Assembly (NCBI RefSeq): GCF_024346955.1
Contig: NZ_AP024883.1
Span: 2,294,001-2,358,000 of the forward strand
Direction: 5' to 3'
Source: Vibrio mangrovi
Lineage (GTDB): Bacteria; Pseudomonadota; Gammaproteobacteria; Enterobacterales; Vibrionaceae
Length of the DNA: 64,000 bases
How positions within the stretch are numbered: position 1 is the first letter of the stretch; each line of letters begins with the position of its first letter. Positions 19,182-27,890 of this stretch are shown here, piece by piece. The position numbers and the translations under genes were made by a program. Under the pieces are notes generated by a model. That model ran no database searches and was not told the DNA's origin. It worked only from the letters and a program-made list of their open reading frames with translations.

Positions 19182-19925
19182 ATGACAAAACGTAACGCCC
19201 TGATTACCGGTGGAGCACGAGGCATCGGCGCAGCAACAGCAAAAGCACTGGCAGCCGATGGATACCGGGTATTCATCAACTATGTCAATAGTACACAAGT
19301 CGCCAGCGATCTGGCTGAAGAAATCAAGAACAATGGCGGAGAGGCATTCTCTATTCAGGCTGATGTCCGGGATGATAGCCAGGTTCAGGCGATGTTTGCT
19401 CAAATCCAGAATGAGTACGGTGGTGTCGATGTTCTGGTATCAAACGCCAATATGAACTTCACGCCAAAACTATTTATGGATCAGACCTGGGAAGAGTTCT
19501 CACAAAAATTGAATGACGAAATGCACGCGGCTTACGTGACTGCCAAACACGCAGCAGCCAGCATGAAAGAAAAGCAATTTGGTCGTTTAGTCTTTATTTC
19601 CAGCACCTTATCCGAAAGTCCGGCACCGAGCTTTATCGCTCACGGTTCGGCAAAAGGTGCACTGGACAGTTTCTGTAAATATATTGCCCAGGAATTAGGC
19701 CCGTACGGCATCACAGCCAATATCGTGGCTCCGGGACTGGTTGAAACCGATGCAACCAAAGATGCACCGGAAGAATTCAAAGAAATCATCCGGGTGAATA
19801 CACCGACTCAAAGAGTTGCAACACCGGAAGATGTAGCCAATACCGTCAGATTCTTAGCCAGTGAAGGTAGCTCACACGTCACCGGAACATATACGCCGGT
19901 TTGTGGTGGCGCTTATCTGCCTTAA
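19182..19925 (+). CDS. SDR-family protein with His in place of the catalytic Tyr
   Basis: The 247-residue classical-SDR fold has the nucleotide motif TGGARGIG (residues 9-16) and an SNAN in place of the usual NNAG (about 87-90). Family-typical SS (140-141) is present and the C-terminal VTGTYTPVCGGAYLP is normal. The active-site YxxxK is replaced by HGSAK, so residue 154 is His while Lys158 is kept. It may use an altered mechanism, bind without catalysis, or act on a special substrate. An AAAGAGG ribosome-binding site precedes the ATG. It follows the MarR gene on the same strand. Confidence 0.85.
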   Translation: MTKRNALITGGARGIGAATAKALAADGYRVFINYVNSTQVASDLAEEIKNNGGEAFSIQADVRDDSQVQAMFAQIQNEYGGVDVLVSNANMNFTPKLFMDQTWEEFSQKLNDEMHAAYVTAKHAAASMKEKQFGRLVFISSTLSESPAPSFIAHGSAKGALDSFCKYIAQELGPYGITANIVAPGLVETDATKDAPEEFKEIIRVNTPTQRVATPEDVANTVRFLASEGSSHVTGTYTPVCGGAYLP

Positions 19926-19958
19926 CGGATCAGCCATTTATGTAAAATAATACTCCAC

Positions 19959-20026
19959 ACGGTTCAGGAAGCCTTTTCCGAGTGAGGAATGTCCACCTCT
20001 TTCAGAAACCCCTGAACCGTTTTTTC
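19959..20026 (+). terminator. terminator after the SDR gene
   Basis: A ten-base-pair stem (ACGGTTCAGG / CCTGAACCGT) encloses a 42-base loop and is followed by six T. The T run fits termination of the upstream plus-strand gene. Confidence 0.65.
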
Positions 20027-20185
20027 AATTGTTCAGTTCTTCCTTCCCTATTGTTTCATCTCTGATTTACATCTTTTTATGTGACGCAAGTGTAATAACC
20101 TCATGACAGAATGCGTCTAATACTCCATAGATGGCAATATGGTCATTACCAGAGATGGTAAAAGATAATAGAAAGAGGATATTTT

Positions 20186-21832
20186 ATGCTGGGTTTTTCA
20201 AGTATTCGTGGTCGTCTGAGAGCCAGTTATCTGGTGTTATTAGTTCTGCTAATCGCTGTTCTGGCCGTCGCAATAACCCGTTTCCAGTTCTTATCCGGCA
20301 GCATCCGCAGTATCGTCGATGAAAATGCAGCACTGGTTGAGCTGACCGGAGAGCTGAACGTTAATGCAGAAAGTTTAGCCAGCCGGCTGCTTTTACTGTT
20401 TGTTCTGGATAACAGAGATGAACGTGTCGCTATTTATAAGGAACTGGATGACCTGAATCAGCGCATGGATGAAAGCCTTGCCCATATGGCCAAACTGGTA
20501 AAAACACCCGCAGATCAGCAAGCAGTTACAGCGTTGAAAAAACAGCGGGTTGTTTATCAGGATGCACTGCAGGCTACTGTCGAAGCTTTAGAGTTCGGGG
20601 AGCCGGAAGAGGCAAAAAAATTAATGTCCGGACAGACTCGGGATGAACTGCGCACATTTCTGAATCAAACCAAACTTATGGCTGATAAACAGCGTAGTTT
20701 AATGCAATCCAGACAGCAGAAAATTCTTTCCGAGTCTGAGCTCGCAATCTTCACCATTATCGGGGAAGGCATACTGGCTGTCATCATCGGTGCTGTAATG
20801 TCGGTTCTCATCACTCGCAGTATCGTCAATCCGTTAAATCAGGTCATGAAACTTCTGGATCAGGTAGCCAAAGGTGACTTATCTCAATCCATCACACTAA
20901 AACAGAAAGGTGAAATCGGCCAGTTAATCGGGAGTGTTACGCATATGCGGACCGGACTGGCGGATGTTATTGAAAGAATCGACCTCAGTGCACAGACAGT
21001 TGTTGAAGCCGTCACCAATATCCGCACCAGCGTTTCTGATGTTCAGACCGGCTCCGGAGAACAGGAATCAATGGCCAATGACATTCAGATATCCGTCAGC
21101 GAGTTATCCAACGGGGTAAAAATGATGGCGGAACACGTGAGCGTATCACGCAATCAGGCTGAAGCAGCCCACACACTGGCAAAACATGGGAAAGATGTGA
21201 TTACTACTGCCGCAGAAGATATCACAACCGTTGCAGCCTACATTGAAGAAACTTCTCATTCCGTCATGGAACTCAAAGAAAGTGCAGCGAAAGTAACCGA
21301 TTTTGTCGGAAAAATTCGTAATATTGCTGAACAAACCAATATGCTGGCACTAAATGCTTCGATTGAAGCGGCCCGTGCCGGTGAAAGCGGGCGTGGCTTT
21401 GCCGTCGTTGCTGATGAAGTCCGCAATCTGGCCACCAGCACCGCCATAGTTACAGAGTCGATCGATCAGGTTATTACCTCTATCGCAGATCTTTCGCTTC
21501 GGATCTCAGACGAAATGGTTCAGGGTCAGGAAAAAATGCATCAGGGTGTTCAGCAAATAGAAAATGTAGTCGAACCCTTAAATCAGTTGGAATCTGACTC
21601 CGCAGAATCCCTTAACAGTCTGGATGATCTGTCCCAACTAGCTCAACAGCAAGCCAGTGAAGCCAATGAAATCGCTGCATACATTACCCGAATTGTCGCA
21701 GTGACAACTGACAACGGCCACGCTGCATCGCGCCTCAGTCAGCTGACTGATGATCTTTCCGGTGCTGCTGAGCAAACTAAAACGGCAACGGCAACTTTTA
21801 CACTGCCTAGCGAAATTCTGAGGCGGGTTTAA
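20186..21832 (+). CDS. methyl-accepting chemotaxis protein
   Basis: This 548-residue transmembrane chemoreceptor has a first membrane helix at about 12-32, a periplasmic four-helix-bundle-type sensor to about 187, a second helix at about 189-213 and a HAMP domain at about 213-266. The cytoplasmic signalling domain has the invariant hairpin IAEQTNMLALNASIEAARAG and GRGFAVVADEVRNLA. It ends without a CheR-binding pentapeptide. An AGAGGA ribosome-binding site precedes the ATG. Its 3' end overlaps the convergent periplasmic binding-protein gene by 26 bases. The ligand is unknown. Confidence 0.95.
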   Translation: MLGFSSIRGRLRASYLVLLVLLIAVLAVAITRFQFLSGSIRSIVDENAALVELTGELNVNAESLASRLLLLFVLDNRDERVAIYKELDDLNQRMDESLAHMAKLVKTPADQQAVTALKKQRVVYQDALQATVEALEFGEPEEAKKLMSGQTRDELRTFLNQTKLMADKQRSLMQSRQQKILSESELAIFTIIGEGILAVIIGAVMSVLITRSIVNPLNQVMKLLDQVAKGDLSQSITLKQKGEIGQLIGSVTHMRTGLADVIERIDLSAQTVVEAVTNIRTSVSDVQTGSGEQESMANDIQISVSELSNGVKMMAEHVSVSRNQAEAAHTLAKHGKDVITTAAEDITTVAAYIEETSHSVMELKESAAKVTDFVGKIRNIAEQTNMLALNASIEAARAGESGRGFAVVADEVRNLATSTAIVTESIDQVITSIADLSLRISDEMVQGQEKMHQGVQQIENVVEPLNQLESDSAESLNSLDDLSQLAQQQASEANEIAAYITRIVAVTTDNGHAASRLSQLTDDLSGAAEQTKTATATFTLPSEILRRV

Positions 21833-22673
21833 CATCCGGTGAATACCACCACTTCGGATCAATTGATCTGAACGCTTCATTCAGATTCGGAGTATCGATC
21901 CGAATCTGAATTCTCTGACTCAAGTTGGCCTGTTCAAAAGCATCCTGAAAAAAGGGATGGGATTTCAGCAGAGCAAGTAAACTCCCATCAGCTAATGCGC
22001 GTTCCATACCAGTTTCAATCACTTGTTTCAGTTCCTGATCGCCTTTCCTCACATAGAAAAAACGTCCGAAAGGATAAACCAGAGTGAGCGCATCATCGAC
22101 GATCAACTGACCGTCACCACCACCATACAACTTCAGAAATTCATAGGCTTCATTTGCACCAAGGGGAAACAGATCAAATCGTTTTAATTTCACCATGTTT
22201 ATCAGGTTATCGATCTTCGGAGCAGTCACCACTGTAAGGCCGGCATTTGCAAGGATTATAGTATCATTCCACCCTACTCCCTGACCGAAAGAAAAAGCCT
22301 TTAAATCCTCGATATTACGCACCGCATGCAAACGCTCCGCAGTATCTTTCCGGGTAATAAAAACTCTCCAGCCAAGCAATCCCAAATCGAATGGTAAATA
22401 TATTGGCTCAACACTTTTTATCAGATCAGGCGAAAAACCACCGTCCATCACATCAATCTGACCCTTTTCCAGCATGGCACGGGTCCGTCTCGCATTTGCT
22501 CCAATCTCGGTGATTACCGGTTTATATCCTGAACCGGATTTATCTAAAACCAGCTGGAGCACAGCAAAGCCTATCGTAGACTCACCAATGCCATGAAGAT
22601 TCGGATATTTTATTTCTCTAGCCAGGACGTTGAAACTAAACATAAAAACAACAACAAGTATTAGTCGCAACAT
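21807..22673 (-). CDS. periplasmic solute-binding-like protein (SBP family 3 type)
   Basis: The 288-residue protein has a signal peptide (residues 1-18, cleavage after NVLA) and a bilobed binding-protein fold. Recognisable parts are YKPVITEIGANARRTRAMLEKGQIDVMDG, FSFGQGVGWNDTIILANAGL and FGRFFYVRKGDQELKQVIETGMERAL. No ABC permease or ATPase lies nearby. Its only close partner is the convergent chemoreceptor, which it overlaps by 26 bases. It could sense a solute without transporting it, as with other orphan family 3 proteins; this is inferred. Confidence 0.78.
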   Translation of the reverse strand: MLRLILVVVFMFSFNVLAREIKYPNLHGIGESTIGFAVLQLVLDKSGSGYKPVITEIGANARRTRAMLEKGQIDVMDGGFSPDLIKSVEPIYLPFDLGLLGWRVFITRKDTAERLHAVRNIEDLKAFSFGQGVGWNDTIILANAGLTVVTAPKIDNLINMVKLKRFDLFPLGANEAYEFLKLYGGGDGQLIVDDALTLVYPFGRFFYVRKGDQELKQVIETGMERALADGSLLALLKSHPFFQDAFEQANLSQRIQIRIDTPNLNEAFRSIDPKWWYSPDVKPASEFR

Positions 22674-23030
22674 ACGAAGTCTCCGGTATTCCTAATGTGA
22701 TTGCCGTTAACCAGTCCATCTTTACAAGGTTAGATGACAAAAACAGCAATAACAAATTAACCATCTATGCTCTTGATTCATCAGAGATTAATTCTTCCGG
22801 AGAATACGGTAACAAAATAAAACCATGCACATATATCGGCCATAAGAATATGGAATAAAACTCACATAAAATCAGTCTACCCAGACTCTGTTATATTCTC
22901 TACTCTCAACGAACCAATCAAAGCACCACTTCACTACAAGACTTCAGGATTCTGTCACCAGTAACATCCTACATTTGATCGAGATAGTAACTAACAGGAA
23001 TAGTTACAAGCCACATCTTTACATTTGTAA
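22674..23030. other. intergenic region without a recognised gene
   Basis: About 357 AT-rich bases lie upstream of the binding-protein gene and downstream of the cyclophilin-like gene. I see no convincing ORF, RNA gene or long inverted repeat. Confidence 0.5.
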
Positions 23031-23384
23031 TTATGCAGTCCTGGATATTGAAACCACTATATTCCCTTGGCCGAGAATATTTTTAAGTGCATCTGTTGTG
23101 ACATTATTTATCTTGCCAATACGGGTAAAATTCCACGAATTGGGTGCGTAATATATAACAAATGCATTTCCCTGATACAGAATCAAATCACCTGCTTCAG
23201 TTGTAATTTGTTCATCATTTCTTGGCAGATTAAAACCAAAAGATCCGACTTTTTCCATATTGCCATAATCTTTCATCGCAATTGAAACCGGTCCTTCAGA
23301 AAGTTTTTTTAATAACGCCTCCGTTGTTGAATTTTCAACGAGAGTCGCAGTTAAAACTTGGTCACCAATAGTAATATTTATCAT
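23031..23384 (-). CDS. cyclophilin-like fold protein
   Basis: The 117-residue protein starts MINITIGDQVLTATLVENST and has LLKKLSEGPVSIAMKDYGNMEKVGSFG and GDLILYQGNAFVIYYAPNSWNFTRIGKI. This pattern fits the small cyclophilin-like family (Pfam Cyclophil_like) whose biochemical role is not defined. No signal peptide is seen. Base composition is AT-rich like its flanks and unlike the core genes, hinting at acquisition. It stands alone between the binding-protein gene and the cellulase gene. Confidence 0.75.
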   Translation of the reverse strand: MINITIGDQVLTATLVENSTTEALLKKLSEGPVSIAMKDYGNMEKVGSFGFNLPRNDEQITTEAGDLILYQGNAFVIYYAPNSWNFTRIGKINNVTTDALKNILGQGNIVVSISRTA

Positions 23385-23527
23385 CTATATCGTTTCTCTT
23401 CTATTCATTACATCTTTATTTATTAGGGCATAACTCATTATATTCTTACACCAATTAAAACCCAGAGACATGACTTCCTATTCAATCCTAAAGTATTCAC
23501 CCAAGCCTTGCAAACCCACACCAACAA

Positions 23528-23559
23528 AATGGAATGATATTCCATTATTACTATAATGG
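23528..23559. repeat. two overlapping, mutually exclusive palindromes
   Basis: AATGGAAT-GAT-ATTCCATT (23528-23546) shares CCATT with CCATTAT-TACT-ATAATGG (23542-23559). Only one stem can form at a time. It could be overlapping operators or an alternative-fold leader; the role is unknown. Confidence 0.5.
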
Positions 23560-23730
23560 GTATTTATAGCAGTGACATGATAGTCAACCCAATGACTCAC
23601 CGATCACAAACAAAAAAAGAAAATCATTAAATATCATATAAATAGTAGAAAATCATGCTATCCACCGCTTCATCAGAGATGCTTTCAATTAAAGAACATT
23701 ATTTTATAATTATCAGAACATTATTTCATA

Positions 23731-23752
23731 AACATGTAAGTATTATCATGTT
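23731..23752. promoter_or_regulatory. second PadR-type operator upstream of the cellulase gene
   Basis: AACATG-N10-CATGTT matches the operator at 17746-17767 at 19 of 22 positions, including TAA-TATT in the spacer. One half-site of the ATGT-N8-ACAT core deviates (TCAT). It extends by one further pair on each side (A/T). It sits about 440 bp before the cellulase ATG, within the long leader region. Confidence 0.55.
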
Positions 23753-24191
23753 TTGTCAGAACGATAGCCTATAGTCATAAGAATACTGATATCACCACCC
23801 CATATCAATAAACCAGTCAGAGTTGAATTAACCAGATCAAATTCTTACAAAATTCCCATAAAATCCTTTTAAAGGAATATATTCAACTGGTGCATTTTAC
23901 TTATAAATTTGATTAAAAATTCGATGTAACATTTATTTTACAGCCGTTGATTGTTCTCTTAAACGCCGCTCTAAATTTCGGGGAGAACCTCACAATAAAT
24001 AAAAATATGCGCTCATTTTTATATCAATTTCTTGACTATAAAAGGTGGGCAAACTATACAGAACGAGTGTGAATGACTGTAGTTATATTTATTCGCATAA
24101 ATAATATATCAATCAATAAGATAAAAAAGAAAATCTTAGTCTGGGTGATTGAGACAAATATGAATGAAAGCACTCACGTAGGAGGCTCGAA

Positions 24192-26423
24192 ATGAGAAAG
24201 AGACAAAGACACCTGAGGTTGTTACCGATTGTCTTTGCACTAGGAACTGCATTAGGGACTGCATTACCGTCTATCAGTGCACAAGCCGCATCCTGCCAAT
24301 ATTCATTGACTAATGAATGGCCAGGAGGATTTCAGGGAATTGTGACCATTACCAACGATGGTAACGCAGATCTCAATGGCTGGCAGATTGGAATGAAGTA
24401 TCCGAGTGGCGTTGCTGTGACACAATCATGGAGTGGCGCACTCTCTGGCAGTAATCCTTACTACATTGTCAACACCGAGTGGAACGGAACTATCAAAAAA
24501 GGTGAAAGCCTGGCTGTCAACTTCATGGGCACACGTGATAACACTAGTGCTGCAAACGTTGAGCTACTAGGATCAACATGTAGTGACGGCGGAACACCAC
24601 CTCCACCGGCAAATCACTTACCTGATGCGGCTGCCGATGCAACACCTGTTTCAGGAATTGCACCGCTTGAAGTTAACTTCAGTGCAGGCGGTTCAACCGA
24701 TGCAGATGGTGATGAACTCACTTATATCTGGGATTTCGGTGATGGTTCAACCGGTGTAGGCAGAGATGCAACGCATACTTATACTGATCCAGGCGAATAC
24801 ACTGCAAAACTGACTGTAAGTGATGGTACTGGCGTTGATACTGCAAATGTTGTTATTAATGTAACAACTGAAGCAGGGAATACACCACCTGTTGCTGACA
24901 TGACAATCACACCAGCTTCAGGGCAAGCGCCGTTACTCGTCAACTTTGATGCTTCTGGTTCTACAGACGCTGACAATGATGTGCTGACGTATATCTGGGA
25001 CTTTGGTGATGGTGCAACCGGTTCAGGTGTAAAAACATCACACACTTATGAGAATGCCGGTAAATATACTGTTTCTTTAATTGTTACAGACGGTATTGAT
25101 ACCAGCAAAATCGTAAAATCTGTTACTGTAAGTGATGAAGATTCACCATCAACAGTTGAACGTGTGGACAACCCATTCCGTGGTGCAACCTGGTATGTCA
25201 ACCCAGAATGGTCTGCAAAAGCTGCGGCTGAACCTGGCGGTAGTGCAATCTCCGATCAGAATACTGGTGTATGGCTGGATCGGATTGCTGCTATCGAAGG
25301 AACTGACACTGCAATGGGGCTTCGTGCTCACTTAGATGAAGCACTCAGACAAGGTGCCAACCTGTTCACTGTCGTCGTTTATGACTTACCAAACCGCGAC
25401 TGTCGTGCACTGGCATCAAACGGTGAGTTGCTCATTTCTGAAGGCGGAATGGTTCGCTATAAGAATGAGTTCATCGATCCAATTGCAGAAATCTTTGCAG
25501 ATCCGAAATATCAGAGCATCCGTATTGCAGCAGTCATCGAGATTGACTCTTTACCAAACCTTGTCACCAATATGGACGTTCCTAAATGTCGGGAAGCCGC
25601 AGGTGATGATGGCTACCGTGAAGGTATCACCTACGCACTCAATAAATTTGCACCAATTAAAAACGTGTACTCATATATTGATGCGGCTCACTCAGGCTGG
25701 CTTGGCTGGGATAGTAACTTTGATCCAGCAATCAATTTGATTTCTGACATGATCAAAGAGACTGATGCAGGCTGGGATAGCGTTGCCGGTTTTGTAACAA
25801 ACACCGCAAACTATACACCAACTGTTGAACGTTACTTGCCAGATCCATACAAAAATGTTGGTAATGGTCAGGTCCGTAGTTCAAGTTACTATGAATGGAA
25901 CCCATACTTTGATGAGAAAACTTATGCGATTGAATTCCGTAAACGGATGATCGCAAGAGGTGCGCCATCAACTCTTGGTATGCTTATCGATACCGGCCGG
26001 AATGGTTGGGGTGGTACTGACCGCCCAACACATGTCAGCCATGCATCAGATAAAGATACTTATGTGAATGAGTCCCGTATCGACCGCCGTTATCACCGTG
26101 GTAACTGGTGTAACCAACATGGTGGCATCGGATACAAACCATGGGCTGACCCATATGCTGGTGTAGATGCTTTCGTCTGGGTGAAACCACCAGGTGAATC
26201 AGATGGTATTTCTGAGCCTAACTTTGAGCCAGATCCAGATGATCCAGCGAAGCAATATGATGGCATGTGTGACCCGGATAAACAAAGTACTGATGGTCCG
26301 GTTCCAACTGGCGCGATGGACAATGCACCTCACGCAGGTCGCTGGTTCTCCGCTGGATTCCATGTCCTGCTAGAAAATGCTTATCCACCTGTGGACAGAC
26401 CTGCTGGCCCACCTGAAGAGTAA
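24192..26423 (+). CDS. secreted GH6 cellulase (cellobiohydrolase type) with CBM2 and two PKD domains
   Basis: This 743-residue exported enzyme has a signal peptide (about 1-32, SAQA cleavage). A CBM2 cellulose-binding module follows (about 34-132; CQYSLTNEWPGGFQG, GWQIGMKYP), then two PKD repeats (about 142-226 and 231-316; YIWDFGDGSTG, YIWDFGDGATG). The GH6 domain runs from about 322 to 735 with NPFRGATWYVNPEW, the catalytic-acid motif VYDLPNRDC (Asp near 398), YIDAAHSGWLGW and LIDTGRNGWGG. Extra loops before the C-terminus resemble processive exocellulases such as Thermobifida Cel6B. Codon choice (CCA, GCA rich) differs from core genes, consistent with high expression or transfer. GTAGGAGG precedes the ATG. 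Confidence 0.93.
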   Translation: MRKRQRHLRLLPIVFALGTALGTALPSISAQAASCQYSLTNEWPGGFQGIVTITNDGNADLNGWQIGMKYPSGVAVTQSWSGALSGSNPYYIVNTEWNGTIKKGESLAVNFMGTRDNTSAANVELLGSTCSDGGTPPPPANHLPDAAADATPVSGIAPLEVNFSAGGSTDADGDELTYIWDFGDGSTGVGRDATHTYTDPGEYTAKLTVSDGTGVDTANVVINVTTEAGNTPPVADMTITPASGQAPLLVNFDASGSTDADNDVLTYIWDFGDGATGSGVKTSHTYENAGKYTVSLIVTDGIDTSKIVKSVTVSDEDSPSTVERVDNPFRGATWYVNPEWSAKAAAEPGGSAISDQNTGVWLDRIAAIEGTDTAMGLRAHLDEALRQGANLFTVVVYDLPNRDCRALASNGELLISEGGMVRYKNEFIDPIAEIFADPKYQSIRIAAVIEIDSLPNLVTNMDVPKCREAAGDDGYREGITYALNKFAPIKNVYSYIDAAHSGWLGWDSNFDPAINLISDMIKETDAGWDSVAGFVTNTANYTPTVERYLPDPYKNVGNGQVRSSSYYEWNPYFDEKTYAIEFRKRMIARGAPSTLGMLIDTGRNGWGGTDRPTHVSHASDKDTYVNESRIDRRYHRGNWCNQHGGIGYKPWADPYAGVDAFVWVKPPGESDGISEPNFEPDPDDPAKQYDGMCDPDKQSTDGPVPTGAMDNAPHAGRWFSAGFHVLLENAYPPVDRPAGPPEE

Positions 26424-26483
26424 GCTATCAGCTAAATCAATCAGAAAACCGAAGATATTTCGGTCAGTAAGATAGATAAAAGC

Positions 26484-26517
26484 AAGCGCCAAACCAGTAA
26501 ATCGGTTTGGCGCTTTT
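26484..26517 (+). terminator. strong terminator after the cellulase gene
   Basis: A twelve-base-pair perfect stem (AAGCGCCAAACC / GGTTTGGCGCTT) with an eight-base loop and a TT tail lies between the convergent cellulase and small secreted-protein genes. Confidence 0.8.
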
Positions 26518-26549
26518 CATTACATTTCCACAATATAAACAAACCGTCA

Positions 26550-26891
26550 TCAAAACGCTTTATGGACCACGATACCATAGCCTGTTTTCGTTAAGTCACA
26601 TGCTCCGGAGCCATTAAAATGGCTGATATTCGCGATGTATAGTGACTGTCCTGTGGCAAGTGCTGATGTCACCAGCCCATTATAGTAAGGGAACGATTTG
26701 TCTGACACGGGAATATAGAGATTAAATCCATACCAGCCCGGCTTGCAGTACCGATCAAAATCGGTATTTGACATTTTAAGCCACAATTTATCGCCATTCA
26801 TATGGACTCGTTCAATCGTTCCACTCAGATCGACACCGGCAAATGCAAAATTAGAGCTCAAAAGAACCAACATCAATAATAATTTTTTCAT
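26550..26891 (-). CDS. small secreted protein of unknown function (113 aa)
   Basis: A clear signal peptide (MKKLLLMLVLLSSNFAFA, residues 1-18) is followed by a mature protein of about 95 residues with two cysteines that could form a disulfide. Segments include VDLSGTIERVHMNGDKLWLKM and YCKPGWYGFNLYIPVSDKSFPYYNGLV. The alternating hydrophobic pattern suggests a small beta-barrel, loosely like an OB fold, but I do not recognise the family. It is convergent with the cellulase gene and shares its terminator. Confidence 0.65.
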   Translation of the reverse strand: MKKLLLMLVLLSSNFAFAGVDLSGTIERVHMNGDKLWLKMSNTDFDRYCKPGWYGFNLYIPVSDKSFPYYNGLVTSALATGQSLYIANISHFNGSGACDLTKTGYGIVVHKAF

Positions 26892-27064
26892 TAATATACA
26901 CCTTCAAAAACCACTGTATAACATCTCATATAATTCTACCCACATGACCACTTTCAGAGCTCATCCAGCAGGCCAATGAGTACATCTCATTGCTATTCAT
27001 AGCATTGAGCATCATAAGGAATTTTCAGAAAAATCATACAGAAAACCGATTTTTCAGGCTCAGA

Positions 27065-27688
27065 TTAAATATTTGATGCCGTGAATTGCCTGACAATCTC
27101 TTGCAACACCGGCAGTACAGATACAACAAGTAAGCCAGACATCATCAGGTTAAACCATTTTCGGCTTCTACTACTGTTAAGCCGCTTTTTGAGTATTGAA
27201 CCGAAGACAAGCCATACCCCGACACAGGGAAACGATACGATAAAAAAAGTCAGGGCTATCATCATATTCTGAGTATGAAAACTTGCTTCTGTTGTCGTGA
27301 AAGCCACAACCGCGCCCGATGCCACAACCCATGCCTTAGCATTTATCCATTGGAACAGCGCTCCTTTCATAAAAGAGAACGGTTTCGCTTGTGCGGTTGA
27401 GCTGACAGAACCTGCGGATTGAGCGATCACATACGCCAGATACAGCAGATATAATGTGCCGATACATTTAATAATAAAATGCAATTGAGGAAATAACTCG
27501 AATAACTGAGCAAAACCCAAGCCAACCAGAAATAACATGATGGTAAAACCGACACAAATTCCCGCGAGTAAAGGTAAGCTTTTTCGGATCCCAAAGTTAA
27601 CGCCTGAAGTCATGACCATAATATTGTTCGGTCCCGGTGTGACTGACGACGAAACCGCAAATAAAACAACGGCAAATAAATAATCCAT
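27065..27688 (-). CDS. LysE-family amino-acid/metabolite exporter
   Basis: The 207-residue inner-membrane protein has about six spans. LysE/RhtB signatures are present: VTPGPNNIMVMTSGVNFG at the first loop, LGTLYLLYLAY-like IKCIGTLYLLYLAYVIA, and ALFQWINAKAWVVASGAVVAF. Family members export amino acids such as lysine, threonine or cysteine-pathway compounds. No regulator is adjacent and the substrate cannot be assigned. Confidence 0.88.
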   Translation of the reverse strand: MDYLFAVVLFAVSSSVTPGPNNIMVMTSGVNFGIRKSLPLLAGICVGFTIMLFLVGLGFAQLFELFPQLHFIIKCIGTLYLLYLAYVIAQSAGSVSSTAQAKPFSFMKGALFQWINAKAWVVASGAVVAFTTTEASFHTQNMMIALTFFIVSFPCVGVWLVFGSILKKRLNSSRSRKWFNLMMSGLLVVSVLPVLQEIVRQFTASNI

Positions 27689-27816
27689 TCAGCAATCCCT
27701 ACTGTTTTACTCAGATTTGTTCTATATGGGGTTCGTTGAATAGACAATCAAGTTTTGAAAATGTTATTTAAAACCAGATATAGACTACTCCGGTAAATAC
27801 CGGGGGCTCAGATAGC

Positions 27817-27844
27817 AAAAAGCCGCTGATAAAAGCGACTTTTT
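27817..27844 (-). terminator. terminator after the aldo/keto reductase gene
   Basis: The stem AAAAAGCCGC / GCGACTTTTT has an eight-base loop and a single mismatch. Read on the minus strand it ends in a T run, 46 bases beyond the aldo/keto reductase stop. Confidence 0.55.
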
Positions 27845-27890
27845 AATAGGTGACTTGTTATTCTGTCAATGTTTCAAAGCAACTCACTGA

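Larger units (their letters stand above)
23385..24191. other. long AT-rich regulatory gap upstream of the cellulase gene
   Basis: This 807-bp stretch has no convincing gene. It holds two overlapping palindromes (23528-23559), a second PadR-type operator (23731-23752), and a GTAGGAGG ribosome-binding site just before the cellulase ATG. Its AT-rich composition contrasts with the neighbouring core genes. Confidence 0.6.

Noticed and set aside
24030..24190. Possible c-di-GMP (GEMM) riboswitch before the cellulase gene (GGGCAAAC seen near 24048)
   Set aside because: Only the short GGGCAAAC matches. The second conserved half and the tetraloop receptor are missing.
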